Shown here: positions 23,954 through 37,291 of the stretch, in pieces
Layout: each line of letters begins with the position of its first letter
Position numbering within the stretch: the stretch's first letter is position 1
Assembly (NCBI RefSeq): GCF_028389875.1
Contig: NC_084665.1
Coordinates: 17,640,001-17,704,000, forward strand
Direction: 5' to 3'
Length of the DNA: 64,000 nucleotides
Source of the DNA: Rhea pennata
Taxonomy: Eukaryota; Chordata; Aves; Rheiformes; Rheidae
Program-made: the position numbers and the translations under genes
The notes under the pieces: model-generated
Seen by the model: only the letters and a program-made list of their open reading frames with translations
The model's database searches: none
Told to the model about the DNA's origin: nothing

Positions 23954-26900
23954 AGTGACAATCAATAATTCTTACACAACTGTCCTGAGGTTCAAATTAA
24001 CATTTTCCCTTTTCTTTTGTTGTAACAGTAGATATGGAAGGTGATTATTAGGCAAAATTCTTGTTTGGGGGGGGGGGAGATAGGGGAGCCCAAGAGTGGA
24101 GCTTTGCACCTCCCATAAACTGACTAGATTCTAAAGGTGCTTCTGCTGAAAGCAGTGATTGTAGTCTGGCTCTTTTCTCTCCAATCTGCTTCCCTCGGGT
24201 ATTTAGAGCCTGTCTGCTAGCTTTCATGACTTTTTTTTCACCTCTCATTGGTTATGCTGGCATTGGTGGGTTGAAGAAAGGGGCATTAAACTTTATGGCT
24301 CCCTGCATTTCATCAACAGAAACTCCCAACTGTATTCTTCAGCTGGGTGTAGCTGGGTACAGCATTCAAGCAGTGGGTTGCAAAGATGTCAGCCATGGAG
24401 AGAAGTTGCCTGCTGAACTTCTGTTACTAGCAGTTTCACAGTTTACATTAGATCTCAGACTGAGCTTGTGAGACGTGTACTTTAAAAAAGTTAGCCTGTA
24501 CACCACTGTATATGATCTGGAAACGAGATGCACTAGCTGCAAAACCCCAATTACTCCATGCAGAACAACTGCATTTTGTACATCGTACATACACATACAT
24601 ATAAAACACAACCTATAAAGGTCCCTTCTCAGCAGGATAGCTGCTGCCTGCACAGATGAATAAATACTGCCTAGCTTTATCTCCAGCTACAATCTTGTGC
24701 ATTATTTTCCGCTAGCCCCTCTCTGGCATCATCAAGGCCGGTGGCATTTGGAATGCCTTCTGGGGGCTCCTTCTCAGCACTCACAGTCCAACTCCATTTC
24801 CAGTTGCTTAAACAGAGAAGTAACTTCTCAGTGACTGTGTTTTCCCACAGAAATCTATCTTCTCTTTCACCATGCATTGCCTGATGCTAAGGAGATACAA
24901 ATTTCTGGCTGTATTCCTAATTAAAGTAAGAGTTGAACATTCCTTTGTTACTGCAATGTATTTACTCCGTTTACAGCAAGTAGGTTACCACTCTTAGGCA
25001 GTTCACTTGCCATAAGCTAACAACATACTATATAGAAGTTGGAGAATTAGATCCGTAGACTCTTACCTGCATCTTATGGGCCAAACAACCTGTCTTGGGT
25101 GACAAGCTGCAGATTGCATCCAATGCCATGAAGCAATTTCTACTCCTGCTACACACAATATCTGCAAGAGCCTGCACCCAGGTCACATTCAGGGGAGGCC
25201 GCATTCTGCACTGGCATGATATTCTGAAAATGAAGGGCTTAGTTACTGAATCCTGAACAAAAGTTCATGGTCATACAGACAGAAATAGTACAGACTGCAG
25301 AACAAGCCTCTTGGGTTTCTTATTCTTGACAGATTACATTACTTCTAATGGGAGGAATGTGTGAATGCTTACAGTTTTCTATCAAAACAATATGGTAGCT
25401 TGAGATCTGCACATGGTCATTTTTGGTTCAGAGAAGCTAAAGCAAATACTTTTTGTTTGGGCTTGTAAATTTTGATCTTTTTAGATCACATTCCGTCTAC
25501 AATACACATGGTATCTGAAAACTCCTGGGCTAGATCCTCAGCTGATATGACATGCGCTTCTCCTGCAGTCAATGGAAGAATACAGCTATGTAAGAGTCTG
25601 TGGCTACTCTAGAACAGTCACAACCAAACAGCTCTTGACAGCCATTGAGAATGTGGTGTGTAAGAAGAAAGTTGTATTTACTACAGTCAATTTGAACTTC
25701 ACATTTTCCTTTCTCAACTGAGTACTTTGCTTTAAAGTCTCTGACAGCAATACAGTAAAAATCTACATTACAAAGCACATCTCTTGGTGCCAAAACACAA
25801 CATTGCATATTAAGTTTGTTTCACATTAGTGAAAGTGATTCTTTGTCTCATTTATCTTTAGCTTATTAGCTTAGTGTTAATTAGAAATAACATCTCTGAC
25901 CCTCATGGCTTAATGCCATGATTCCAATCAGTGTAAGTGCTCTGTATACAAGCATAGCTATACTCATAAGCAGTTTCCACACCTGGGGAACAAAGCAGTA
26001 CCAAGACGCAAAGGAGACAATTAAAAATATTGTTTAGCAACCAGTAAAATCACAAATGATACACACCTCTTTATACCTATCAGCTTCTGAGTTTAGAAGA
26101 GGAAATGGGACTACTCCAGGACATTTAACTATAAAAGGAAGTAAAGAGACAAAAAATAGAAAGCCTGGCCTCGGGCTTCTCTGTCATGCATCTCAGAACT
26201 GATTTCTGAGGCTTGTTTCTCTAGATGGCACACAAAAGAGTTCTACATGCAATTGGGACATGCCAAAACAATGTCTTGAGCAGACACTGACTGATTTACT
26301 TGCATTATATTTCAGGAGGACAAAGAGCTTGCAAGCACACCCTTCTTTTCCACCTATCGGAAAACTCTACATGCAGGAGAAACAACTTACAAATAGTGAC
26401 AACTGATAGTACTGCTCTTACAGTTGATGTGGAGAGAGGGAATGTTGTGTACATAACAGCAAGCAGTATTAAAGCTGTGTGGATTTTTCTTTTTGTACCT
26501 AGCTGTAAATTGAGTGATATCTTCCATTTAGGAAACAATTACCAGTTAAAAAAATACCAAGTTTTGCCATATACAAAAATGAGCAAATACATAAAAGGAA
26601 TACTTTATTGAAGATTAGATTCATACTAAGCTTCTCATACAAATCATAGCTGTTTTTCCATCTCTATTTTTGGGAAACTTTCCTTCTTCGTGGTGTAAAG
26701 TTTCAGACAACAAATTACTGCAGTATCTTTAATAGCCCTAACTGGTGTTACATATCTCTTCTCACCACATCTGCAGTGATGTGTATGAGCTAAACTGTGG
26801 CAATCAAAGGTATTAATACAGCAAACTATTCAGATCAAAAACATTCTGATCTGACTACTGCTAAAGCCATAGGCTACAGTAGTTACCTAACTGAACTTGC

Positions 26901-27552
26901 ATTTTAATAAGGAACAGTTTTTTTCCCCAGCATAAAAGTTCCTGACTTAGGATATTCTTAGTCAGTTGTAAATGTCTTATTCAAAGCTGTAAGTCTTTGT
27001 CATGTTCATTCAAGAACACTGGAAATAAAACATAGGATAATTCTATTTTATTCCATCTAACAGTACAAGAAGTCAGTCCTAGTGTAGAAATACAAGAAAC
27101 TCAGACAGTTCATAGCTCTGGACTGGAGAAAGTTCTGCAGGTTCTCTCAAATACCTGCAATGCAGTTTAAGGGGAGGCAGAAGATCTGCAGTAATACACA
27201 TTCAGTAGCCAGTCTCTCAAACATGTAAAATGTTGAGATAACAGCAAAACCCTACTCTAAGCCCTAAAGCTTTTGCATTTGATAGCTGAGGAAGACACTA
27301 AATGGACTCCACATTAAGTTTCCTTCATACAGAGAACATGCTGGGCTAGAAAATGCAACAAAATGAAAACCAAGGGAATGCTTGATGGCCTAGCTAAGCC
27401 AGCTTCAGCACCCCTTTTGATGCAGGCCAGCTGTGACCAGGAATAAGCAGCTGCTATGTATACTGTCAACAAAGCTTCAAGAGGAAGGAAGGCAAGCAGC
27501 CTCCTTCTGATTTCAATTGCCAATGGCAATTTGTGAAAAGCAGAATAGGATA

Positions 27553-27556
<4 letters not shown>

Positions 27557-27623
<67 letters not shown>

Positions 27624-27633
27624 TATATATATA
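27557..27633. repeat. Compound (TA)n(CA)n(TA)n microsatellite
   Basis: About 26 TA units followed by six AC units and a second short AT block. Confidence 0.95.
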
Positions 27634-30023
27634 ACACTAATGCACAATCCCTAAGTCTTACAATAAGTTTGGGAAATATGAGAGCAGTATTAAAAACAAC
27701 TCTTTCAATTCCAGATGTGAAATATTATCAATGTCAGACACAGAGTAGAGTTTGCAGCAAGCTATCGTAAGAAAGTTTGTAAAATGATAAAGCACAGGAA
27801 GTGTTTTAAGAATATTATAAAACAGGCAGATCAAGGTAACCAGTAGAAGGTATGTAACAACTATGAACAGCGAAAGCTTAGACAAGGTGGAAGAGAATAA
27901 TCATTCCTTGCCCAAATGCTTGCATCCCACACATCCCTGCACCCATTCACAGAAGAAGCAGCTCTGATAAGGGACAGGAAGAGATGAGCAGTCACAAGAA
28001 CACTTAGAGCTCCGGATCCTCTCCTCCGCACAGCAATCTGACAACAGGAGATAAAGATGCAGCAAGAAAGAAAAAGCTGCCCATCTTTTAAAGTAGCTGA
28101 AACATTGGTACTTCTCAGCCACTTCATTTTATCACAATTAGAGAAAAGATGTCCTGTTCTCAGAAGCAACATTCAAGGACTTCATGGCAGTTAGTGAACG
28201 GTTCACATCTGATAGCATCCCGTGGATTCATGTGTCCTGTGCTGCACTGCCCTGGCTTCCAGGCTTTGTTCTGTAGCATCACTGTGCTGCCCAAGTTGGA
28301 AGTGGTCCCACTGTTCATAATGTACATATTTACAGAGTGCAAACATTTCAAAGCTTTCACAAGAGTGAAAGAGTGACTTTTAAGTCAGCTGAATGGGAAA
28401 AAGTCATGCACTGCAATATTGCAACTGTTTGACTAGATAATTCTTCACATCCCAGGAGCAGTGTCTATAACAGACAAAGGAAATACCGTGCTCAGCTCAA
28501 GCCTTTTAGTTCAGTGTCCTGTCTTAGATACTGGATAGCAGCAGACATCCAAAAGAGCACACAAGAAACTCAAACGTAGTCAAAAACCTGCTTCCTGAGA
28601 AAGTGACTTTGTTATGTCAGTACAGGGGTTTATACAACTATGAACAAAAAGTCTTTTTTTTTTCTCTCCATTTCTTTTCTGTATTCTTTCTCTCCAACTC
28701 TTCCCTGCTACTTCCCCTCTCAGGCCCTCTGCCTTATCCCAGGGAGGAGATACAAAGTGTCTCATGGTATCTTTTTTCACCAGATGTAAAGGAGGCAGCC
28801 AGGAGGGAAGGGTCCAGATGCAGCATGTGGCACTGTCTTTTAGCAGAAGCATCTATTTCTAAATAAGGCTGGCTTGGCGCTTCCCAGCTAGTTGGAAATG
28901 AATTTCCAATGCCACCCACAAGAGGCTACAATCTTCAACCCTCCCTCTCCAAGGGCCAATATACGGACAACAGTGCAAGTAGAGCCCCAGGCATTTCTGT
29001 TAGTCATGTGAATTAGAAGATCTTCAGTTATATTAGAAAAAAAATCACTAAATAGCTGACAGCTTAAATAAACATCCCCTTTCTCCTTCCTTTCACTCAT
29101 ACTTTAACATATCAAAGACTGGTGCCTCCCACATGGCAGCAAACTCCAAGCCAGTGGATGCTGGAGAAGGCAGGCACTGTTGGGAAGCACAGGCAGGGCA
29201 CTGTTTTGAGGCACACGCCTCTGGCATGTTACCCTTTAGTTTCAGGTACTGCCCAACAAGGAACAGAGAACTACAGCTATGAAAGGCTAAGACCCAGACC
29301 CTAAAGGCACAGAATTTCTTTGATCTCTGTTTCTGCAGGAGCGAAGCAGCAGTGAACATCCAGGACTGCTAGGAATGCAGTTCTCCTGGCAGAGTGAGCT
29401 ATCAGCACATGCATGGCTTGTGCACACTTCTTAAAGCAAATTTTAAATTTAAGGTGGGGGGGAAGGGAGGGGGAAGAGGGGGGAAATGCATGAGATGACT
29501 CTGTATTATGCACAGTTTGCATCATTTCACAGCTTCCTGGTCTGCAGCCACAGAATGTAGTGGATATGTAAAGAAGGAAAGTTAAATGACTTTGCATTGG
29601 CAATGAAAATAAATCACATTTTAATGTTAAATCACACCAATAATTCCATCTCAGTAGACATTGAGGGTAAAAAAATAATAATAATAATAATTCTCATATT
29701 TTGATAGCTCAAGGGTCTTCCACTCGCATTTCCTAACTTATATCTAAAGTGCTTGCCTTGAGGTTGAAGCAAAAACAAGCAAACATAGAAACACGAAAAC
29801 ACAGAAAATGTAGACAGGGAAAAGAAGGAAAAAGGAGAAAAAGAAAAAAGTACATAGCTGAAACCACCACAGGTCTCTAACTTGCAGAAGTATTAGCTTT
29901 TTTTTTTTTTTTTTTTTTCCTTCCCCAGCAGGAAAAATAAATTACTACAAATTGTGCTGTTTTCTACTGCAGGTTATGTTTTAACTCATTTCAAAATGGA
30001 AAAAAAAAACAAAGGAGTTGGAG

Positions 30024-30029
30024 TTTATT
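30024..30029 (-). terminator. GTF2A1L: Candidate GTF2A1L polyadenylation signal
   Basis: TTTATT on the plus strand reads AATAAA on the minus strand, about 325 nt after the GTF2A1L stop. An ATTAAA variant lies nearer, at about 30189. Choice between them is not possible from sequence alone. Confidence 0.4.
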
Positions 30030-30353
30030 TAAATATAATCAGTTAGTATTCCGTGATTTTCTTAAATTACTAATAGACTCAACATTTTAGTCATTAAAGC
30101 TGTTCATTTCAATTATGTTTTGGTAGAAAAGGAACAAAATAATCAGAAAAGAGCAGCAAAGACAGCTGAAGAGCTAACAATACAGTGTTTTAATTTGCAT
30201 TATTAACTGCACAGATTTTACACATTTTGTTTAACAAATTTAGTATTTTGTGGGGGTTTTTTAATGGCAAAACAGTAGAATGTTTAGTTGCTTCACAGAA
30301 GGTTCATAAGGGAATAATTCCATACTTGTCAAAGTACCTATTTCAGTGAAGTT

Positions 30354-30461
30354 TCACCACTCTGCATCTCCGATGGCTTTTGCAAAAACATAGTCTTTCC
30401 CCCCAAAGCACATCACTCCATCTTTTAAGTAAAACTTCCATTTGTTCTTACTCCGATGTAT
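30354..30461 (-). CDS. GTF2A1L: GTF2A1L exon 9 (C-terminal beta-barrel, stop)
   Basis: Encodes IHRSKNKWKFYLKDGVMCFG and then GKDYVFAKAIGDAEW, followed by TGA. These 35 residues are nearly identical to human ALF and TFIIA-beta and contribute to contacts with TBP and DNA. Acceptor tttttatcag, phase 0. Confidence 0.98.
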   Translation of the reverse strand: MHRSKNKWKFYLKDGVMCFGGKDYVFAKAIGDAEW

Positions 30462-31976
30462 CTGATAAAAAATAAATAAATCAATGCCCCCCCCAACCCA
30501 AAATATGTATTAGACCATACGTAAAAACATACAGGTTTTTAAGCAAAACTTAATTTATACACCTCGTTTTTGCTTTAACATGTTAAAGAGTGCTGTTCTT
30601 AACAGAGCACAAATACTGGCAGCAGATTTCAGTTGCTTATGATGAATTTCCTGCCCTCTCATGTGAAATACTTCATTAATCTTAGTCTCGTCATATTCAA
30701 GTTCTCCTGTCTCCCTTTCAAAACAGTAATTATATAAAACACCCTCCTTCCCTCCTCCCACAGGAAATAGGCAAAAGGCAGCAGTCTGAAGTCCCAATAC
30801 TAGAAGGAAAACAAGACAGTAACGGAGCATTTTGATTATTGTATCCCAACACATACTGCACCTTGCAAGCAAGCATAGTTTAACCGAAACCCAGTAATTT
30901 CCACTTCCCATACGTATAGCAAAGCAATATAGCCTGCAGAAGGACATTATGATAGGGCAAAACCTAGAAAAGCATTACTCAAAAGCAAATACTATTATAT
31001 AAAGCAGTATGAAAGAATTTTCCTATTCCATTTCTTAAGAGGCCTGCAAAATATCTACACTGCAGAAAATGCTCTCAGCATCAACCTATTTTCAAGGCAG
31101 GGAGGAAATACAGTCATTTTGCCTGTTTAACTGTTTACATCCAGTGTAAATGGATGTAAAATGAAAGTAAAAGAAAAATCCACAACTGTCAGTTCATAAC
31201 ATCTGGTATTAAATTCCCTATCAGCAGGTTCAGTGTTGAACTTCTTATCAGTTTTTAAAAGTTTTCAGCTAGAACACAGACCCTATCAAGGTGGGTCTAC
31301 ACAAGAATAATTACTGGTTACTTCTGAAAGCATAAAAAAGTCATATTTTTAGCAAGCTGTTAGGCAGTTTTCCATATTTGGTATCACAATAAGGTGTGCC
31401 AGCTTTTACACTATAGACACTCAAATATTAAAAAAACACTTAAACAACTAAGTTTGGTCACCAATAGTTCAATAAAGTTGAACTTCAAACATTTACATAG
31501 GATAGAACTTTTGTCCTCCTTAAGTGTTTTGCTTTTCAGAAAATACAGATTTTTGGTAGCAAGATCTTCTCAGGAAGCACTTTGAAGACATACAATACAA
31601 AAGACGACACACTTCTCTTTCTTATTACCTATTCCAATGATCTTAATTCACAGTTGAAAATGTATGCATATATCCATGGAGCAGTTCATATTACTCAGAA
31701 GTTAAGGATGTGCATAAGCATTTGCAGTGTTACAAATCTTAATTTGTCAAGATTCAACCCCCTTGTTTTCCACTAGTAGGCTATTATATACTCTTTATTT
31801 ACCTGCTCAGAAAAGAGCAGATAAGTCTTCTGATTCCTGTCAGCTAAATACAGTTTAAACACTCAATTACAGCATTTGATTTTCTTTAAAAGGCACTGAC
31901 AGCAGATCAGACATGGATTTGCTCTAAGTATTACTTAAAACAATTAAGGAACAAAGATAAAATTTATATACTGTAC
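30462..31976 (-). other. GTF2A1L: GTF2A1L intron 8
   Basis: 1.5 kb. A 130-codon minus-strand ORF at 30555-30947 resembles no TFIIA sequence and is regarded as chance. Confidence 0.8.
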
Positions 31977-32066
31977 CTTGTCATACTGACAAACTATCAC
32001 GTTATCAGTGTCAAACAAGTCTGGAGTGTCCTGTTCACTGACATCATCACCAGAATTTAAGGGGTC
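31977..32066 (-). CDS. GTF2A1L: GTF2A1L exon 8 (start of beta-barrel domain)
   Basis: Thirty codons beginning DPLNSGDDVSEQDTPDLFD and ending VIVCQYDK, essentially the human sequence with one substitution (QDT for QDV). Acceptor ttctctag, donor gtacag, phase 0 at both ends. Confidence 0.98.
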
Positions 32067-32234
32067 CTAGAGAATAAAACAGTATTTAAGTAGTATTTTT
32101 TACATTCATCTAAAATAGCATTTAATATACTTGACATTAAACACAACCAGGACAATAAAGGCTATCTCACACACAAAAAATAAGTAAATCAAAACCTAGA
32201 AACTCTGAAGATCCTGCTGCGTACCTCCTGCCTC

Positions 32235-32268
32235 CAGAGGTATGTAGCTTACAGAGGTATGCAGCTTA
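32235..32268. repeat. 17-bp tandem duplication (one mismatch)
   Basis: CAGAGGTATGTAGCTTA and CAGAGGTATGCAGCTTA are adjacent, inside GTF2A1L intron 7-8 (between exons 8 and 7). Confidence 0.9.
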
Positions 32269-32368
32269 ACTGTGTTCTCTGTGTTAAAAATGTTAGGAAC
32301 GGTTCTGGGGTTTAAAGATCAATATTTGAGATAAACAATTTTAAACTTGTTCCACAAAGCTTAATTAC

Positions 32369-32662
32369 CTCCTCAACTATATCTATCTGAGGCTCTCCAT
32401 TATCAGCACCACTGCTGCTAGATTCTGTGTTTGAAAGGCTGTCACCTTCTTCATCCTCTTCCTCATCCTCATCTTCCAGAACTTTTAGATCCTCCGATTC
32501 AATAATGCCAATGAATTCATTCTCTTCCATATCTTTTGTATGTGCTATTTCTTCCTTGGGAGAAACGTCACTCGTTCCATCTAGCTGAATTATGCCTTCA
32601 ATGTCACTGCAGATATCATTCTCTGCTCGTAAACTAGATTCCATCTGCTCAGTAGGTTCCAT
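32369..32662 (-). CDS. GTF2A1L: GTF2A1L exon 7 (Taspase1 site and acidic region)
   Basis: Ninety-eight codons, phase 0 at both ends, acceptor ttcctgtcag, donor gtaatt. The segment SDIEGIIQLDGTSDVSPKEE carries Q-L-D-G, matching the Taspase1 consensus Q(V/I/L/F)DG that cleaves TFIIA alpha/beta and ALF; cleavage would fall after Asp358. A run LEDEDEEEDEEGDSLSNTES and the end PQIDIVEE form the acidic region before the beta domain. The apparent ATG at 32662 is internal, not a start. Confidence 0.95.
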
Positions 32663-34096
32663 CTGACAGGAATAAAAGAGACCAGAGACAGCTTATGACT
32701 TAACACTGAATAGCTTTCATTGTTCAGCACAGAGCCTAAGATTTTTGTTTAATACAGCAACAAAATCTAGGGCATTTAAATGGGAGTTAAGTCCTAGCCT
32801 ACTTCTAAGCCCTGAATACATTTGAAAAATCTTGTTTTTACACCTACCTCGAGTGGATTCCATGTCAAATTCTTCCTCAGTAATATAGAAAGACATTCTG
32901 TCAGACTTTAAACACTATTGCACTCGACAAATGACTTCTTAAGAAAGATGACTGAGTTGGCCTTTAGAATTTCTATTGCATAGTACTGCACAATATTAAA
33001 AAAAATTAAAAAAAAATAAACAACCATCTACACCTTCCATTTTGAAAATAAAAGTCATGGTGAAATTACTCTCCATCAACTCAAAATGCTTTGTTTAAAT
33101 AAGACATAAAAAGTTGAGCAAGCACAAGAGTAAACATTTTAGTGCTTTAAGTTACTAAGCAGAGAGCTCTCAGGAACACAAGAGCTCTAAGCTTTCAGTC
33201 ATCTTAGATTTCTCATTAGATCTTTGTTGTAGTACAGAATTCACATCCACAAACACTTTCTAATTCAAGAAAATAAGATTTTGATTTGACCTTCTATTCT
33301 TCCTACCGACAGTCTACATCACCCTACCATTAAAGTTCAGATGAGCAACATAATATGCTTTCTATTTACGGTCATTTGCATTTAACAAATTTGCCTTGAT
33401 CCCATAAGCAATAAAACTCAAAGTCAGCAAGATAAGGTGAGCATAAAGTATCTGTAAATTATTTCTGGAAGAAAGATTAGATGAAGTCAGGAAAGAGACT
33501 TATTAAATTCATTTAAATTTTCATACAACTCTAGCTGAATCTTAGTTTGAGATTCCTCCTCCCTCCCCTAAAGAAATACATTTCCTTCCAGCAGATTTTC
33601 ACTTTGATCAAATCTGATTTTTCAAACTCTGTGTAGACTATCAATGGAAATTAATTGCTCTTCACATATTTGGGGTTAATATTAATCCAAGGTGACATTC
33701 TAAAAGCAATTTGTCCACTACTGGCCAGAATCCACCTACAAATTTAGTAGCAGACCTAGTAGATCTCAAAAGGTCACTCACATATACTCAGAGTCAAAAA
33801 GCAATTTTGAAAAATACTTTATAAACCTAAATATGTATTATGCCCATTCATTTCCTTCTTAGTGTTATTTTTTAAAAAATTTGACTTTCCATTCAATCTA
33901 AGTATTTCAACAATATTTGTGACTGAAATTCTAAATGTGAGCATAAGCAGTCAGCTGCTGCAATCCAAAACAAGCTCAAGAAAGAATGAACTTAAAAAGT
34001 GCTATTTGTGACTTGCAGATGTGTTTAACATCATCATTTATGAGACTTGTTCTTCAATCAGCCATCAACACTGTTTATATTTTCACTAGGTCGTAC
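32663..34096 (-). other. GTF2A1L: GTF2A1L intron 7
   Basis: 1.4 kb, AT-rich, with no recognised element. Confidence 0.8.
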
Positions 34097-34698
34097 CTTA
34101 TCTTCAAGAACAATACTGTCCTGATCTTTCAGGATGGCGTTTTCATCCGTGCTGCTGCCCATGATAATCAACTCAATGATATCATCAGACACCTGGTGCT
34201 GCACCGATTTCTGTGGCTCTGTGCCTAGCTGTTCCTCCACATCCGGCAGCAGGCTGCTTGGGTTGTTTGCCAATGATTCAGCAGGAGAAAACACTTCAGA
34301 GGTTTCTGAAGTGAACACAGCTGTATGAAGATCACTGTACTGGGATTTTTCTGTCAAGTCTGCTTGCTGATTCAGTGTTGCATTAGTTGTAATTTGCTGC
34401 TGACTCGTAGTAGGCTGCTGAACCAATGTAGAATTTGTAGAGTTTTCCAGGTGTTTTCCTTCCATGACACTTGGTTGAAATACCATGGTCTGTTGGACAG
34501 CAGGCTCCTGGCATTGCAATGTTTCAGCTGTTGCCTGGACAGAAGCTGCATTCACCTGTGCAACACTGGCAATGTTGGTTTGCAGAACTGAAGGCTGTCC
34601 AAGCTGCTGAAATATCTGCTGAATAGGATGCTGTAGAATACCTGCATCACCTGGGGCCTGTGTAACCATAACAGGCATATTTACCTTATAAAGGTGCC
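34097..34698 (-). CDS. GTF2A1L: GTF2A1L exon 6 (Gln/Ser/Thr-rich linker)
   Basis: 602 bp, entering in phase 1 and leaving in phase 0. The start is acceptor ccttgtag followed by GHLYKVNMPVMVTQAPGDAG; human has GHLYKVNVPIMVTETSG. AGILQHPIQQIFQQLGQPSV is almost identical to human. The rest is a diverged Gln/Ser/Thr linker ending in HQVSDDIIELIIMGSSTDEN and VLEDK before donor gtacga. The exon begins 20 bases before the first ATG of the open frame. Confidence 0.95.
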
Positions 34699-35961
34699 CT
34701 ACAAGGAGAAAAGTTAGACTGCTTAAACAGATTAAATTACAGATCCATACAGGCTACTATCCTGTTTGCTAGTAACAGCCAGCAGCAATTACTCAGGCAA
34801 GCCATGAGAATCAGGACATGTACAAAGCAACACAAGCACACTTCCAGCCTTTGACAGGCAACAGTTTAGAGGCTTTTCAAGTCAGAGGTTCCATCCAGAG
34901 TATCACGTTGAATACCCAGTCATAGACCTATCAAGTATAACTTCATACAACGTTTTTGCGAATGTATGTATTTAGCTTTCATAATACCCTGTGACAATGA
35001 GTTCAACAACTTAATTACATGTTAGTTTTTTTTAAAAAAAAATCTTGTATTAAACCTACTCCCAAGTCATTTCAGAAACTAGAGAATACAAAATGAAACA
35101 GCAAAGAACTGTTCCCTGCATAAAAGGATAGTTCACTCAAGGATTGCTAGGCATCTCTTCTTAAAGCAGAAGACTCCTATATCTGTCCTCTCCTTGTATG
35201 ATAACTACTCCAAATACTGAACCCTTAAAATTATTATTGTTATCAATGTTAGAATTAAGATGCCAAAGTCAAGTTCTCAATTTCATTTAATTATACTGTT
35301 CCCCATGTCCACTATGCATACACACAGAGAATCACTGAAAACAGCTCATGTCTCAGAACTTTAGGAGGTATGTCTGAAATAGGTATCTAATGGCACGCAT
35401 TTCTCAAAGAAAAGCATTTTAGAAGGGGACTTATGAGTGAATATATGCTTTCAACTCATCACACCCTAAGCAGTACCAGTAAATGTTCTGTAGTGAAATT
35501 AACCAACTTAGGCAACTTTATCAGCAAAAGAGGGTAAGCAAGAAGAGTAAGAGGCCATTGGATTTTATTTACAGAAATAAATTTGATTCTGAAGCATCAG
35601 AAAATAGCTTTACCTGCTTAAAATATGGAAGATTGTCCCTCATAAAAGACAGGGAGATGTCTATGTCTGGACTGACAAAGGTACATACTTGTCAGCACTT
35701 TTAAAACAAAAGATGGCATCATGTGGGGAGCTAAGTTAACTGATGTTGCAAGAGTACATAACCAACACATTGTAACGGATCAGTTTGTTTACTTTCTTCT
35801 TGTAGCAACCGCAAGTACAAACTACAAAGGAAGAGGAGGAGAACTGGCTCTACCCAACTATAGCTTAACTTCTGTTTAATTTATTTTATTTGGGACCCTC
35901 CTTCAATATCCGCACGCAGTCAATGCACTATACCATTAAGATCTTCTCTTTTTAATCTTAC
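34699..35961 (-). other. GTF2A1L: GTF2A1L intron 5
   Basis: 1.3 kb with nothing recognised apart from short chance ORFs. Confidence 0.8.
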
Positions 35962-36055
35962 CAGATGCAGTCTGCAGTGTCACTCCAGCAGGTACATGTA
36001 CAGGATAAGCAATACCCGAAGGGAGGGTAAGAGCTGCACCTGGTCGTGAAGCACC
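35962..36055 (-). CDS. GTF2A1L: GTF2A1L exon 5
   Basis: 94 bp encoding GASRPGAALTLPSGIAYPVH and VPAGVTLQTAS, ending with the G of the next Gly codon. Human has YPIHVPAGVTLQTVSG at this place. Acceptor tgtatctag, donor gtaaga, phase 0 in and phase 1 out, which fits both neighbours. Confidence 0.93.
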
Positions 36056-37291
36056 CTAGATACACAGGAGCCTCATTAAGTCTAGTTCATACTTTCTCTC
36101 TTAGGGCCTAAAAGCTCACATTTAACATATCTGTTAAGAAACAGGAATAACTACCTTTTTGTGATCATCTTTACTGAAGAGTTGCTTCAGACTTTTGAGG
36201 TATAGGCAGATAGAAAATAGTCTGTATTAAAAGGATAATGACTTGCCCTAAAGGCTTTCTTATTTTTCAGTTATCACATATCTTTTTCCTTTTTATTAAC
36301 AGAACACTTTCCTGTAGCCTCTCAACATACACCCAATCCAGAATGCTATTTTCCCCACTCAGAGCTGCTTTTACTTGAGCTTATGCATTACTTCACAAAG
36401 CACAGACTCCTTGCCTAGGTCTATAAGTCACTTCATAGTCTCTTTCTCTCCCAGAAAGCAAATAGTTGGATACAAGTCTCCCTTTCAAACTAGCTGTTCC
36501 AGGGAAATACAAATTAAAAAAAAAAAAAAAAAGTCAGAGAACTTGAATGTTACACAAGCACCTTCCCAATGTTATATTTCAGCTTGGCAAGCAGAGTTAG
36601 CTTGGGGCTCAGTAGGCATTCAGTATGTTCATCAAGCTCCAACAATAAAGAGAGACACTTCCTCCTCCCCTCTCCTGAAACAAATTCTGCCATGTGAAGA
36701 GTTTGGAACCTGTCCCTCCAAAAAACACTCACTCACATCTGAATGACTCCTAGGCCTCTCAGATAATGCTGCTTCCAAATCAGTTAGCGCTAGCATTTCC
36801 CAACCATACATTATTTTGACACTCAGTAATAATAATGGATGTGTGCACATACATTTACACTACACTTCCACCCCACAGGCAGCCATGCCTTCCAACACAC
36901 ATCCTGGCTCCACTGCTTGCAAAACCAACTGGTACATCCCCATCCTTTTTCACTGCTTAAACAGCAGAGAGCAGCAGCAGCCTGCTCTCTTCAGATTCTT
37001 AATTTTTATATGGTTTTCATCAGAACAATATGGACTAGAACTGTCAAATTGATTTCTCCAGTTGTTGATACTTTCTTGGTAGAACTTCTGCCCTTTATCT
37101 ACTATACCACATTGTACACAGACAAAATTGTCATGAGAAAGCTACCTTTTCAGTCTCTAAATGTTGTCCTCAAGTATCTATATGTAGAGAATATTTAATG
37201 TTTGCCTCCTCTCAAGTGAGAAACAATCAAAGTACTTAAGTACTTTTCAGTACAATCAAACTGAAAACAAAATGGCACTACAGCTACATAC
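36056..37291 (-). other. GTF2A1L: GTF2A1L intron 4
   Basis: 1.2 kb. Plus-strand ORFs of about 120 codons at 36375-36746 and 36839-37198 lack any recognisable domain or splice signals. Confidence 0.75.

Larger units (their letters stand above)
23954..30353. other. Convergent intergenic region between LHCGR and GTF2A1L
   Basis: 6.4 kb lying between the 3' ends of two genes that face each other. No exon, RNA gene or clear transposon is seen. It contains a G11 run at 24067-24077, a compound AT/AC microsatellite at 27557-27633, a G-rich tract at 29456-29483, a T21 run near 29898-29918 and the likely GTF2A1L poly(A) signal near 30024. Confidence 0.8.

Noticed and set aside
30555-30947. 130-codon minus-strand ORF with a hydrophobic segment
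   Set aside because: It lies within GTF2A1L intron 8, between two exons whose phases join perfectly, and resembles no known protein.
36375-37198. Two plus-strand ORFs of about 120 codons
   Set aside because: Antisense to a GTF2A1L intron, without motifs or splice context.
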